From the NCBI GenBank assembly GCA_947184155.2, contig CAMXCT020000369.1, positions 1 to 64,000 on the forward strand: a stretch of 64,000 nucleotides of DNA, in the 5' to 3' direction. The stretch's first letter is position 1; each line of letters begins with the position of its first letter. A model generated the notes under the pieces. It worked only from the letters and a program-made list of their open reading frames with translations. It was not told where the DNA came from and did no database searches. Position numbers and translations under genes: made by a program. Positions 50,613 to 61,482 of this stretch are shown piece by piece. Source of the DNA: Cladocopium goreaui. Taxonomy: Eukaryota; Sar; Dinophyceae; Suessiales; Symbiodiniaceae.

Positions 50613-51247
50613 TTGACGTATTTTTGGCCTATTATTGGTCCAGATCAAAGATTTTGACCCGTTTGGACATTGACTTTGCAGTTTCGCCAGTGGATCATGG
50701 ACAACCAGTTGTTCCTATCCCTCGGGGTGCTGAGCACACCATCGACCTCAACCAGACCAGTGGTCAACTGTTGGAAAAGATGGAGCACAGTGGGTGTGGG
50801 TCTGGTCAGGCTGAGCACATGTGGGTTTGTGTCAAGCTTGACACTGATGATGAGCCTTTGCAGCTGGGCCCCCTTTCGGTGCCTACATCGATGGCTCGTT
50901 GCCGCCTTTTGCCGCTCGCCTTGTTGCATCAGCTGGTGACGGCAATCAAGAATCGGCTATTGCTTGGCCGTGGCTCTCTGCATGGTCCTCGTGACGATCT
51001 GGCTGCTGCATGGTGGGTTTCTTGCAACTGTGTTGCGCAGGCGATGGCATCATTCGATGAACTTTTGGCTTCAATTGGTCATCGGACCATTGATGAGATC
51101 TTTCCAGCTCTTGGACGCGATATGCCACCATCAGATGATTCGCCTGAGGATCCCTCTCCTGAAACTGCGCGTCCACCAGGGTTCACTGCTGGTGTTACCC
51201 CTCCGGCCACTCCAGGTCATGCAATTCCTGACATGACGGGACTTTGA
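50613..51247 (+). pseudogene. Possible retrotransposon ORF upstream of methyltransferase-like remnant
   Basis: An open frame of about 210 codons after the tandem repeat contains LDTDDEPLQLGPLSVPTSMA, LLHQLVTAIKNRLLLGRGSL and MASFDELLASIGHRTIDEIF. It stops at 51247, immediately before the methyltransferase-like remnant, and probably belonged to the same polyprotein. No domain is recognised. Confidence 0.4.
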
Positions 51248-51299
51248 ATGGTTTGGTTGGCCGCCTGGTGGCTGAATCTACGGTTGGCGCAGCTTCCTC

Positions 51300-51958
51300 T
51301 GGAATTGTGCCCGAGGTCATCAAGGATTTGTCGGCCGTGGTGCTTCTGGTGCATCCTCATCTTCTACTGGCCTGGGGCCGAGCAACACTTGGTGGACATG
51401 TTTGAGCCCATCGACATCATTCACGGCCATGACCTTTTGGATGACGACGAATTTTCAGAGGTGGTGGCGCAGGCGGAATCTGAACTCGTTGGCGCAGGGG
51501 TGGCAGCACCATTTTGCTGCAAACACTCCAGGGCCACCCTCAGACGTCCTGGTCCTCGACCTGTCAGGCCTCCGGAGTTATTAGATGGGGTTCGGCCTAA
51601 TTCCACTGCCCAACCGCTGCGTGTACAGGAATCATCGCTGATGCAGGACATTTTGTCGGCGATCAACCGTGGGGGTGGACTCATTATCTTGGAGAACACT
51701 GGGTCCAGCATGACTTGGCTTGATGATCAAATGGTTAGCTGGGTTCATGCCGAAGCTCCTTTTGCGGCACATGCGCATGCTTGTCAATTTGGTGCTGGCT
51801 GGGCGAAAGTTTGGTGCTTCGTTTCGAACCGCCCTGAAAATTTGCTTTCACGTTTTGCATTCACTGGGTGCTGCCGCGCACACGGGGGACTCTCACTTGC
51901 CATCAGGGCACTGGCAATAATGCAGCAGATGCCACTGCTGCAAAAGGGATCACCATGA
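51300..51958 (+). pseudogene. Cytosine-5 methyltransferase-like retrotransposon ORF, decayed
   Basis: The frame carries IDIIHGHDLLDDDEFSEVVA, then AAPFCCKHSRATLRRPGP RPVRPPELLDG, then GGGLIILENTGSSMTWLDDQ, then CQFGAGWAKVWCFVSN. Order and spacing fit motifs IV (PPC plus S-R), VI (ENP/ENV) and VIII of cytosine-5 methyltransferases as found in dinoflagellate retroelements. Two key sites are changed: PPC reads PFC and ENP reads ENT. The SAM-binding motif I region is missing or out of frame to the left (before 51370). I infer an inactivated, 5'-truncated remnant. It is a different subtype from the copia-1 C-terminal domain. Confidence 0.55.
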
Positions 51959-52475
51959 CAGTTGGCATGTCACAGATTTTGACCCACTACTTTGTGTTCA
52001 TGAAAAAAGATTTCACATTTTCTCTCGGATCACCCATATTCCAGGCCCGGAGGAAAGAAATCACAAAAGTTTGCGTTGTCCATCTGAATCTGCACACAGG
52101 TTGAACTTTGCTAACAACCGTGGAGTAAATTTTGCTCGCCGGTGGAGCCTGCAACCACCCGAAAAACGAAGCGCCATTGGCACATGTGGAAACGGGCCAG
52201 TTTAAAAACAGTTCAGTTTCCCACCGGGGCCAACACTAAAAAAAAAATAAGCAGGCCTCGTAAAAAAAAAAAGGTGGGCACAGGCACCCCGCCACAAGAG
52301 TGAAACCCGAAGTAGGTGAACTTTTTGCATCCGACTTTGGTTTCCCGTGTGCTTTTGTTTCGCGTCTGGGTTCCCCGTGCCCTTCTGCTTGGATCGTCGC
52401 TCACTATGTCGGGGCAACCCCCCGGCCATCGATCTCACCTCTGCCACCCCAGCTTCCGATCCCATCGAAGATATC

Positions 52476-52931
52476 ATGCCTTGCGTCCCTACCAGTTCGG
52501 GAGTCACCGTCCCCGCCACGGCTCCCACCACCCCGCCACATTTGCGGCACGCATGCCGCCAACCACCAGCAGCAACAGAAGATGAAGTAGCATGCCCCAT
52601 ATGCCTCACAGCAATCACGGACAGCGGGACATCCACATTCAGATGGCCACACTGCCGGCATGCCTTCCACACAGGATGCGCCGCACATATGGTAGTGGAA
52701 AATCCACAGCCACCTGGCCCCACATGCCGGAACCCATGGAATGATGCCTCTTACTTGTTGTTCCACGCGCAAAGCACACACCAAGGCGTGGAAATCCCAC
52801 AGCGGCTGGAGCAAGTCGACACGCGCAACACTGCGATGCAACCACCGGCTGCCCCTACCCACATGAGGCCACACTGCTGCCCCCACCTCTTCCTGGCAGA
52901 CCCCTCCCGCCCAGAGCAAGCAGCAACTTAA
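52476..52931 (+). CDS. RING-H2-like protein (about 151 aa)
   Basis: The frame is open from 52347; I chose the ATG at 52476 because the preceding residues are low complexity. After a Pro/Thr-rich leader comes a RING: EVACPICLTAITDSG, then FRWPHCRHAFHTGCAAHM and PPGPTCRNPW. The ligand order C-C...C-H-H-C...C fits RING-H2, but the seventh ligand (the first Cys of CPxCR) is Gly here, so one zinc site may be damaged. The tail is His/Pro-rich with a second CC pair. RING proteins are usually ubiquitin ligases. It may be one exon or a decaying copy. A long antisense frame over it is a shadow. Confidence 0.55.
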   Translation: MPCVPTSSGVTVPATAPTTPPHLRHACRQPPAATEDEVACPICLTAITDSGTSTFRWPHCRHAFHTGCAAHMVVENPQPPGPTCRNPWNDASYLLFHAQSTHQGVEIPQRLEQVDTRNTAMQPPAAPTHMRPHCCPHLFLADPSRPEQAAT

Positions 52932-53299
52932 CTCCAGGACAGACACATGGCATGGGCACCAGTGCACACCCAACTTTGTTTTAGCATTCCAACAAGCTCT
53001 TGATTTTATTTTCTTCGCTGTCTCTTGGAACTTGGAACTTCCGACGGGCTCCTGATGCCGTGCTCGTAATTTTTTGAAGTAATTTGGACATGCATTTGAT
53101 TTGATGTTACGATCTCCAGTATTAGTTCGTGGAACCTCCAGCATGGTATGCCGGCACGTTTTTTTTTTCCTCCACTTCCAACACATTGTTGATGCTATGT
53201 TGCGACCTTTTTCCAAGAACTTGTAACACTGTTGATGCCAACAAGGTATTGATGATATGTTCCCCAACAGCGTAAGCTACCGGGGTCTTCAGCCCAGAA
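52932..53299. other. Non-coding region
   Basis: Contains loosely repeated AACTTGGAACTTCC/AACACTGTTGATGC phrases. No gene. Confidence 0.3.
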
Positions 53300-53690
53300 T
53301 GGCTCCGGTGTGCACTGGTGCAGGCGCCAGGTCAGGTTCAACGAGGTTCCGGAGAAGGTTCCGAAAGTTCCGGAGAAGGTCTGTGGGACTTTGGTGCAGA
53401 GACGGGTTAGGTTCAACAGGGTTGCGAAGGTTCAGAGAAGGTTCCGGGCGGCTTTGCTGCAAAGCTAGGTCAGGATCAACAGGGTTCCGGAGAAGGTTTC
53501 GGACAAGGTCGGGGAGGCTTTGGTGCAGAGCCAGAAGGTTCCGGAGAAGTTTCCAAGAAGCTTTGGTGCAAAGTCAAGGCAGGTGCAATGGGTTCTGGAG
53601 AAGGTTGCAGAGAAGGTCCTGGAGAAGGTTTTGGGAATCTTTGGGCCAGGTCAGGTCTAACAAGCTCAACAAGGTTTCCAGCGCTTGTCT
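53300..53690 (+). repeat. Degenerate tandem repeat of GGTTCCGGAGAA
   Basis: Many imperfect copies of AAGGTTCCGGAGAAGGTT and CTTTGGTGCAGAG in about 390 bp. Higher-order unit near 60-70 bp. Confidence 0.75.
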
Positions 53691-53858
53691 TCGCAGCACG
53701 CTTCAGAAAAAATTGTAAAAATAAAACGCTGCGGCTGTTGGGATACCACCGAAGCTTATTACTTTTTTGGGGGCACGGCCAACAAGCTCTTGATGCCGAA
53801 GTCCAAGGCTCAAACCCCTAAATTATTGGGTGTGGGAACCGTAGCGCCTTGCAGCTAG

Positions 53859-54737
53859 ATGTCTGCCAACGGTGAGCTCAAGAATGTTCCCACCATCAAG
53901 GCAGGATTGAAACCTCCCAATTTTGAAGGTGCCATGGTCAAAAATAGCATGGTCATGGTTTCACTTTTCCCATCACACGAGTTTTATCGTTCCATGACAA
54001 TGTCAGCGTTGGTCTCTTCATTTTTTGTTTTAATACAAACATGGTGCATCCAGTGAATGTCCATCTCATTCTGATGGGGTTAAGGTATCCGTTTAAAAGG
54101 AATCCTTGCTACTGCTGGGAGGAACATACCTCATATACAATTTTTTTGAGTTTGCACATGGTCGAAACAGGTTCAATTCAACTTGCAAATCGGCACCTCA
54201 CCAATGCTTCTTTTGAACACGCCGTTAGGCTTACAAGAACCCCGACTGGTTGGGATCGCCGACCTCGCGGCACATTAGGATCATGTGCCTGGGTGAATTG
54301 TGATGATGCAGTCCTCTTTTGTGAATCGAACGATGAAACAAGGGTGAAGGCCAAAACGAGGTTTACAACCGGAAATTCTTGAATGTGGATTGGTCGCCAC
54401 AGGTGTGAACTCTACGAGCCGATGAAGCGCTTGGATGACAACAACATCGACAATTATTTCATCATCGTACCTCGTCAAAAAACAGAAGCAAGGCATTTGC
54501 AGAGCGTTCTGTTCCGTTTGGTTGTTCCCTTGTTTGGTTATGTATTTGATCGGCACCAACATGACATCCAAAACGATAGGACCACATGCGATTGCGCATG
54601 CTGAGTCTGCAGGTGGGTTCCCATTTGGTAATGGATCCAGAGGTTCAGCCGGGTTTGGGCCATGGCGGTTGAGAACTTGGGCTGATGGCATGACTCGGCT
54701 TGAGGTTGTTGAATCATGTTTCCTTGGCTAGGACCGG
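53859..54737 (+). other. Possible 5' exons of the LOG-like gene
   Basis: A frame starting at 53859 (MSANGELKNVPTIKAGLKPP) and short frames near 54300 (RGTLGSCAWVNCDDAVLFCE) and 54440 look coding-like but have no recognisable family. They lie in the right orientation for 5' exons of the gene at 54738. Unproven. Confidence 0.3.
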
Positions 54738-56560
54738 GTGAAACACATCAATGGCTTGGAGCAGCAACTCAAGAAAATCACTGCTGAAGAGGAGGCAATG
54801 GCTGGAAGTGCCATGGGCCCGCTGTACGACATCTCAACAGTTCCGATTCTGCTGTCAGAGTTCTTTTTTCTGGCCATTTTTTGCGGCAATTTTTTGCGGA
54901 ACAAAATCGGCTGCAGGTTGAAGCAGTGCAGGCAAAGTTGCGCTTTGCCAAGAAGATGCAGAATATGGACAAATTTTATGTGTGCCTTGGCAGCCACTGC
55001 TCAAGTTGAGGTCCAAAAGCTTTTGGCCGCACTTCCAACCTGTGGAGCGTTCCTCTATTTCCCAAGGATGGCGCGAGAATTGGGTGAAAAATTGGGCAAA
55101 TGGAACAGAGAACGGGCAGCCATTGGCAAACCGCTGGCTACTCAGGATCTCAAAAACTTGTCAATGAAACCAGTTTGTGACTGACAATCTCTGATCTTCT
55201 ACCTTGAGAGGTCCTACAACGTCAGCACTGGTGGTGGTCCGGGCATCATGGAAGCAGCCAATCGGGGCGCACACGAAGCAGGTCCCAGACGTGGGGAAGC
55301 TGCTGGGAAGCTGTCGCAAAGCTGTTCGTGTTATCTGATGGGGAACTGGTTGGAGGTAAGGCCGATATGGCATACAGGAAACATGAAATATGTGCAGTAT
55401 CATTTGTTGAAAGGTGAGACTCATGGCTATTATTGTTAATACATCAGCAGACCCTAGGATTATTGTGTGACATAGACTCCCCGAGATTTTCGCTCGAGAG
55501 AAGGGGCAGCTTACAGAGGGAACAGAACGGTATAGATGAAGCAGAAAAGCTTTGTTCTGTCAGGTGACACAACCCTCGGCTTTGGTGCTAGCAGACCAGA
55601 GTGGCTTGGCTGCACCTGGCGTTCTGCTGCTGGCTGCACCTGGTGTTCCCTCAGTCCTTGGCTCTGCTGGATGAGTTGAGTTGCTGAGGTGGGGATCTTT
55701 GAACAGGCCAGGATTTTTGCACTGTAGCTGGGCACATGTTGGCCTTGGCAGAAGCGCCGCCAGGTATGTGTCAAACCATGGCGCCTTCGAGTTTCACTAC
55801 TTCTTCATGAGAAAGTTCTGGATGGCATACAAGTGCATGGGCTTGGTGGTGATGCCTGGAGGCCCCTGTCTTGCTGCATCTTGTTTGACTTTGGAGGATG
55901 TGTTGGGTTTCGTCCAACTTATGGGCGTCACAATCCCATAGTTTGACCCATATTGTTCACCCCAGTCTTGCACCCCTAAGTTGGGCTTCCAAAGCCAGGC
56001 TTTGGTTCGTTGGATGAGCTCTTTGAGATGTTGGTCCTTTTGCAGACCAAGCTGCTTGGCTGTCTGGCTATGTGCAATTGGTCGAGTAAATTTGGATAAA
56101 CAAATCCATTGGTTGGAGGGTTTCATGGTAGTTGATGAGTTGGTCCGCTTTGCGGGAAGATGGGATGAAAAATGATAACACCACAATTTTTATTGAGGGT
56201 CAGTCTGTGTGCAGCTACCTTGACTTTTGAAGAGACAGAGCTTTGCAGGGCTTTGATGATAGGACGGTTGCTTGGAGCGTTTGATGCAACGAAGGAAAAT
56301 TTCGCATCCAATGCCAATCATCTTGCTTGGTGCGGAGTTTTGGAAGAAGGCCATCAACTTTGACTACCTGCTGGAGTGCGGGATGTTTCAACCTCAGCAT
56401 GGTACCTTTAAGCATCTTGAAGCAGATTGGCATAGGATGGGCCACATGATTCGATATTTGATATTTGGTATACTTGGTGGCTGCGATTGAGGCTCACACA
56501 ATCGCATCTGGATATGTTGGTCTTCAAAGACTCCGCAGAGGCTGGTGGTGCCTGGCTGGT
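54738..56560 (+). CDS. LOG/lysine-decarboxylase-like family gene, multi-exon
   Basis: Exon pieces read in family order: VEAVQAKLRFAKKMQNMDKF and YVCLGSHC (54917-55003); MARELGEKLGKWNRERAAIG (to about 55185); YNVSTGGGPGIMEAANRGAH (about 55199-55280, the TGGGPGIMEAAN nucleotide-binding motif); FEFHYFFMRKFWMAYKCMGL and VVMPGG (55764-55861); GFGSLDELFEMLVLLQTK (55999-56055), joined to the previous exon by a GC-AG intron so that PGG-FGSLDE is restored; MPIILLGAEFWKKAINFDYL (56311-56385); HLDMLVFKDSAEA (about 56504-56541). LOG proteins release cytokinin bases from nucleotides; related family members have other roles. A TGA separates two pieces at 55183, either in a short intron or a defect. The C-terminal end is uncertain: SAKRRRLENKPSVPSTPSKK near 56812 could be the last exon. 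Confidence 0.68.
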
Positions 56561-57684
56561 CATGACAGGAATTTGTGGCTGGAACTCGTTGGAGTGTGTT
56601 CACCAGAGTCGCGTGTTAGGGTAGAGCTCCCTGTGGTTCCTGCAGGATGCTTTCCAGTACTTGGTGGAGAATGTTAGGAAGGCTGAGGAAAGTGGAGAGA
56701 CAGAACAGGCCCAAGTGGTGGCCACGTAACCTTTTATGGTTCCACCTCCGACAAGGAAGAATGCATTTATATAATTGGATGTTTTCATCTCTGGTTCAGG
56801 TTCAATCAGCCAAGCGCAGACGACTGGAGAACAAGCCCAGCGTGCCAAGCACTCCTTCCAAGAAAGATAAATAAGCAGTGCTGGACTCAGATGCATTCTT
56901 TGTTTGGAATATATTACTATCCCAGCAGGTTCTAAGAGCATGATGTGTACAGGTTCCCCAAACGTTCCAGTTGCGACAAACCGCTAAGGAAGCTGTCGGC
57001 CCCGAAGGGCCATAAAATTGTTGGAATACAGCGATGTATCCTCTTCCGGACCTTGGGGTCTGATGTCTCACCTGAATCTTTTGGCGCAGAAGTGCTGATG
57101 CTTTAGCTATGCTTTACGTCTTTACGTGTTGTTCTCTTGTGGAAGCCCGGAGGTGGGTTCTCCGAGACCCAAAGTCCGCAACCCCATAGGTGCCATGGCT
57201 TTCGTACGCTTCAACTAAGTTTGGGTTCACTAAAATCGGTTCCAAAGTCAGTCCTTTCTTGTGGAGCCACCTCCTGGTACTGGGCTTTATTCTTTCGACT
57301 TAGGCGGGGCGATGGAAAAAGGTGCAGCCACGAAAAGTCTTTTGGGGTTCCCAAGCCACCTAAAATCACCCAGGGTAGAGCAATGATGTGCAATGCAAAC
57401 CCTCGACATCAAATCGCAATCCTGCCAGGGCAAGCGATTCTAGCCACACTCTGGCATGAATTCATGACCCCTGCTGGCTCAAAGAGCCATCTACTGGGAA
57501 TGTTGGGCCGCGGCGATGCGGCAATTTCAAGAGCAGGATGCTAAAGTGCGGGGCTAATTTCATCCGTGGGAGGTCAAAATTTTGGTGCCCTTCAACCCCC
57601 AAACAAGCGGTCATGGATGTTCATCCCCAGCTATGGTATCCCTATGGCATTTCATGGGTTTAAAATGGTTTAAAATCCATCCAG
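56561..57684. other. Exon-poor region between two host genes
   Basis: Candidate terminal exons of the LOG-like gene lie at about 56632-56730 (WFLQDAFQYLVENVRKAEES) and 56800-56872 (NLS-like, ending in TAA). A plus-strand frame at 57137-57544 has no recognised content. Confidence 0.35.
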
Positions 57685-58511
57685 TTGGTAAGACCTGACC
57701 TTTGCAAGGTTCGGACCTGGGCTGGGCGCGCATACACAGATGATGAGTTGTCGCGTCGCTTTGAGAACCAGAGCTCAGGCCAGGTGCAAGATGTGGCTTT
57801 TCGGAGATTTGGGGGACTGCCCAGAACTTGCAATTTGTGGGATATGATAAACCATATGGACCATAGGATTTGTTGGGATGTATTGGGATTCATTGTGATG
57901 TTTGGGTGCCCCATTTTCGGACAACCTATGCGGTGCCTGCATGGCCATGTGGTATCCGTCCAGTCATTGGGCAAGATTTGTTTGACATTGTCACAGCCAG
58001 GCAATGAGGGGCTCATGGACGAGGAGGCAGCAAGACGTTTGGTTGCCAGAGAAAGTGGGCCTCTCAGATTTGTGTTTAGAGATTGCCTCAACCTGAGCCA
58101 CAGTCGACATGCAGCACCCACAGCACTTAAACTACAGAAGTTGTAAGGGTTCCCTGGCAGTTCCCTGGTAGATGCTGGAGGAGAGAGTGCCCAGAGCGAC
58201 CTCATGGATGAGGATACTGTGAAAAGCCGTGGCCTCAGGAGGAACTTGTCGAGAAGGGGATTGTTTAGTATTGTTGATTTCCCGGCTGGTAAACCCACCA
58301 CTTGGGGGGAATCTGCTAACTAGGAAATGCCAGGAATATAACACATCTGTGATATTTCTTGGAGCCTCTGGAATTTATCCAAGATACGTCCACTGAAAGT
58401 TCTGGTTCCAGATGTGCCAGCCTTGAAGCAGGAAAGCTTGCCGCTGAGCGAGAAGCTCAGGGCGCAGTTGAACTCTGTCGGTGCTGCACCGAAAATGCCC
58501 TCCCCAAATGG
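57685..58511 (+). CDS. Unrecognised multi-exon host gene (exon cluster)
   Basis: Three plus-strand stretches look like exons. First, 57718-57830: RTWAGRAYTDDELSRRFENQ and SSGQVQDVAFRRFGG. Second, about 57955-58290: GNEGLMDEEAARRLVARESG, then after a gap SAQSDLMDEDTVKSRGLRRN and LSRRGLFSIVDFPA, ending at a GTAAAC site. Third, 58402-58510: VLVPDVPALKQESLPLSEKL and GAAPKMPSPN, ending exactly at a GTAAGT donor. The repeated charged LMDE phrases and intron borders support a real gene, but I recognise no family. The next intron runs into the fold-back and satellite region. Confidence 0.45.
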
Positions 58512-58749
58512 TAAGTTTTACGGAAAATGATGATCAACCAGTGGATGGGATAGCGTTTTCCCTGTATTTTTCAGGGCGCTTGATTTAGTGGGGAAAATGA
58601 TGATCATTTGAAAAAAAACAGTGGATTTTGGGCAACTTTTTCAGCTGCCCAAAACAGCTTCAGCTTCAGCTCTCAGGCGAGAAAAAGAACGTGGAGAACG
58701 TGACAGCGGGGACGAAGAGGATATTTCGCTATTATCAATGGCCATGCAA

Positions 58750-58868
58750 CAGGAACCTAAATTGGAGGTACCTACCATATATAAGGCCTATGTTTCAGGC
58801 CTATGTAAGGGAATATCACCACAAAATATGGCCTTATATGGTACAGTACCTCCAATTTAGGATCCTGG
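58750..58868. mobile_element. Fold-back (MITE-like) element, about 119 bp
   Basis: Arms CCTAAATTGGAGGTAC...CCATATATAAGGCC (58756-58788) and GGCCTTATATGG...GTACCTCCAATTTAGG (58830-58862) are inverted copies around a 40-bp centre, which itself holds AGGCCTATGT twice. No target-site duplication was found. Confidence 0.6.
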
Positions 58869-59084
58869 AATTCCCATTGATATTGCTATTGCTATTGTTT
58901 GCTATTGCTATTTCCCAACAGCGAATCTGTTGGGTTTCAATCTCGACCGGGGAGCGGTGACGCGAAAATGCACGCGCCGAACAACCGGAACAGTCCTGGA
59001 ACCTTGCTGGAACCTTTCGCTGTTGGGTTGCAAAGCTGGGCTAATATTATTGTTATTCTACTTCTTCTTCTTCTTCTTATTCCC

Positions 59085-60430
59085 CACATCTTTGTGTGGG
59101 GTTCTTGTTTTTGATTCTGTATCCCGGGTTCTCCTCCAGCCTCCCACCTCCCGCCTCCCGCCTCCCGCCTCCGCCGCCTCATATCACAACACAATCTTTC
59201 ATCACACACCCTCTTTCACACACCCTCTTTGACACACAATCTTTCACACACACCATCTTTCACACACCATCTCTCACATCATCTTTCACATACCATCTTT
59301 CACACACCATCTTTTACACACACCATCTTTCACTCACCATCTTTGTCACCCATCTTTGTCAATCTCTCTCACACACACACATCTTTGTCAACCACCATTG
59401 CGTGGCAGGCGTGGCACTTGGCGACATGTGCCTTCATTTCACGTGGCAGGCGTGGCACTTGGCGACATGTGCCTTCATTTCACGTGGCAGGCGTGGCACT
59501 TATGGCACTGGGCTGGCTCTGGTGGCGCGCTCTTTTACACACCACATCTTTCACTCACCACCCATCTTTGTCAATCTCTCACACACATCTTTGTCAACCA
59601 CAATTGCCCCCACATCTTTGTGTGGGGTTCTTGTTTTTGATTCTGTATCCCGGGCTCTCCTCCTCCAGCCTCCCGCCTCCCGCCTCCGCCGCCTCATCAC
59701 ACAACACAATCTTTCATCACACACCCTCTTTCACACACCCTCTTTGACACACAATCTTTCACACACCATCTTTCATCTTTCCAACAACTTTGTCACATAC
59801 CATCGTTCTCACACGCAACTTTGTCACACACAATCTTCCACACACCCTCTTTCACACAATGTTTCACACACCATCTTTCACACACCATCTCTCACATCAT
59901 CTTTCACATACCAATTTTCACACAGCATCTTTTACACACAACATCTTTCACTCACCATCTTTGTCACCCATCTTTGTCAATCTCTCACACACATCTTTGT
60001 CAACCACCATTGCGTGGCAGGCCTCGCACTTGGCGACATGTGCCTTCGTTTCACGTGGCAGGCGTGGAACTTATGGCACTGGGCTGGCTCTGGTGGCGCG
60101 CTTGGGCTGGGATTAGTCGCCGGTGACGCTGCGGCTCTTTGCGTGGCAGGTGTGGCACTTGGCAACATCCACCTTCGTTTCACGTGGCAGGCGTGGCACT
60201 TATGGCACTGGGCTGGCTCTGGTGGCGCGCTTGGGCTGGGATTAGTGGCCAGTGATTGCGTGGCAGGTGTGGCACTTGGTGACATGCACCTTCATTTCGT
60301 GTGGCAGGCGCGGCACTTGGTGACATCCACCTTCGTTTTGCGTGGCAGGCGTGGCACTTGGTGACATCCACCTTCGTTTCGCGTGGCAGGCCTGGCACTT
60401 ACGGCACTGGGCTGGCTCTGGCGGGGGGCT
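59085..60430 (+). repeat. Higher-order satellite: CA-rich and 41-bp minisatellite blocks
   Basis: Two types alternate. One is a CA-rich satellite built from CACACACCATCTTTCA and CTTTGTCACA units (59170-59400, 59535-60000). The other is a 41-bp unit starting GTGGCAGGCGTGGCACTTGG (59402-59530, 60013-60420). A marker (CCCACATCTTTGTGTGGGGT) at 59087 and 59608 shows duplication of a larger block of about 520 bp. Long open frames here (for example WQAWHLATCAFISRGRRGT repeats) follow from repeat structure and are not taken as genes. Confidence 0.85.
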
Positions 60431-60965
60431 TGGACCCACCATCTTTGACACACGATCTTTCACACACAACTTTGTCACACACCTGGCACACCACTTTGTC
60501 ACAGACCATCTTTCACACACCATCTGTGACACACCCTCTTTCACACACCACTTTGTCACACACAATTTCACACACCACTTTGTCACACACCATCTTTCAC
60601 ACACCATCTTTGACACACCATCTTTCACACACCACTTTGTCACGCACAATCTTTGACACACCATCTTTGACACACCATCTTTCACACACCACTTTGTCAC
60701 ACACAATCTTTGACACACCATCTTTGACACACCATCTTTCACACATAACTTTGTCACGCACCATCTTTCAACACACCATCTTTCCCACACAACTTTGTTA
60801 CACACCATCTTTCGCCACACCATCTTTCCCACACCATTTTGTCACACACCACCTTTCACACACAACTTTGTCACACACACACACCATCTTTCTTTGTCAC
60901 ACACCATCTTTCACATACAACTTTGTCACACACAACTTTGTTTTACTTCTCGATCCTCCACCACC
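60431..60965 (+). repeat. CA-rich satellite, second array
   Basis: Continues with ACACACCATCTTTGACACAC and ACACACCACTTTGTCACACA units for about 520 bp, then stops abruptly before a C/T-rich stretch. Confidence 0.85.
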
Positions 60966-61424
60966 TCCTTTGTCTTTCCTTCTTTCCCCGTCCCCGCTGC
61001 AACATTTGGTGCTCATTATTGGAAGAAGTTGCCTTGTGGGGTTATCCGGTCCTTTAATTACGACTGTTAATGTCACTATGGTTGTTTTGGTGCGAAATTT
61101 CAGTCTTGACATGGTCATGACATGTCATGACTGCAGAGATGTTGCATCCCAATCCGCCGCTTTGGTAGGACAGGCAGCGTGCCAATGCAGCTCGCGCGGC
61201 CCGTCAGGAGCAAATGCATGTCCTGCTGCTGAAAAGGGGTGAAAACTGTCATGGTAGTTTTGTGATTTGATGTTGTGAAGAGTTTGTGAAGCCACTTTTT
61301 GTGGGACATGTACTCCACGTGGCCAGTGCATCAAGTGCACGGCGTTGGCTGACAATATTTCTAGAGCACTACGCGGGTCACCACACCCCACCACGCAGAT
61401 GAAACAGCACTCCATTTTTTCAGG
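60966..61424. other. Mostly non-coding, one possible exon
   Basis: A frame at about 61175-61245 reads RANAARAARQEQMHVLLLKR and ends near GTGAAA, which could be an exon of the same gene as the RS exon. Not recognised. Confidence 0.3.
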
Positions 61425-61482
61425 ATGGCAGCGACAGCAGTAGTCGAAGCAGAAGTCGCAGCCGAAGCAGAAGTCGCAGCTC
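61425..61482 (+). CDS. Short RS-repeat exon
   Basis: After a pyrimidine-rich tract and CAG acceptor (ATTTTTTCAG) the frame reads DGSDSSSRSRSRSRSRSRSS and meets a GTGCCC donor-like site. This is an arginine-serine repeat as in SR splicing factors and related proteins. With only about 19 residues visible the protein cannot be named. The DNA is a near-perfect AGCAGAAGTCGC repeat, so it could also be a chance translation of a simple repeat. Confidence 0.4.

Noticed and set aside
52404-53267. 287-codon minus-strand open frame
   Set aside because: It is Cys/Trp/Gly-rich, lies antisense to the RING gene and has no recognisable motif; it looks like a shadow.
57660-58301. 213-codon minus-strand frame beginning MVGLPAGKST
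   Set aside because: Antisense to plausible plus-strand exons with splice sites; the GKST is not in a P-loop context.
59096-60364. 422-codon plus-strand open frame of Thr/His/Ser/Phe repeats
   Set aside because: It is a translation of CA-rich satellite and the 41-bp minisatellite.
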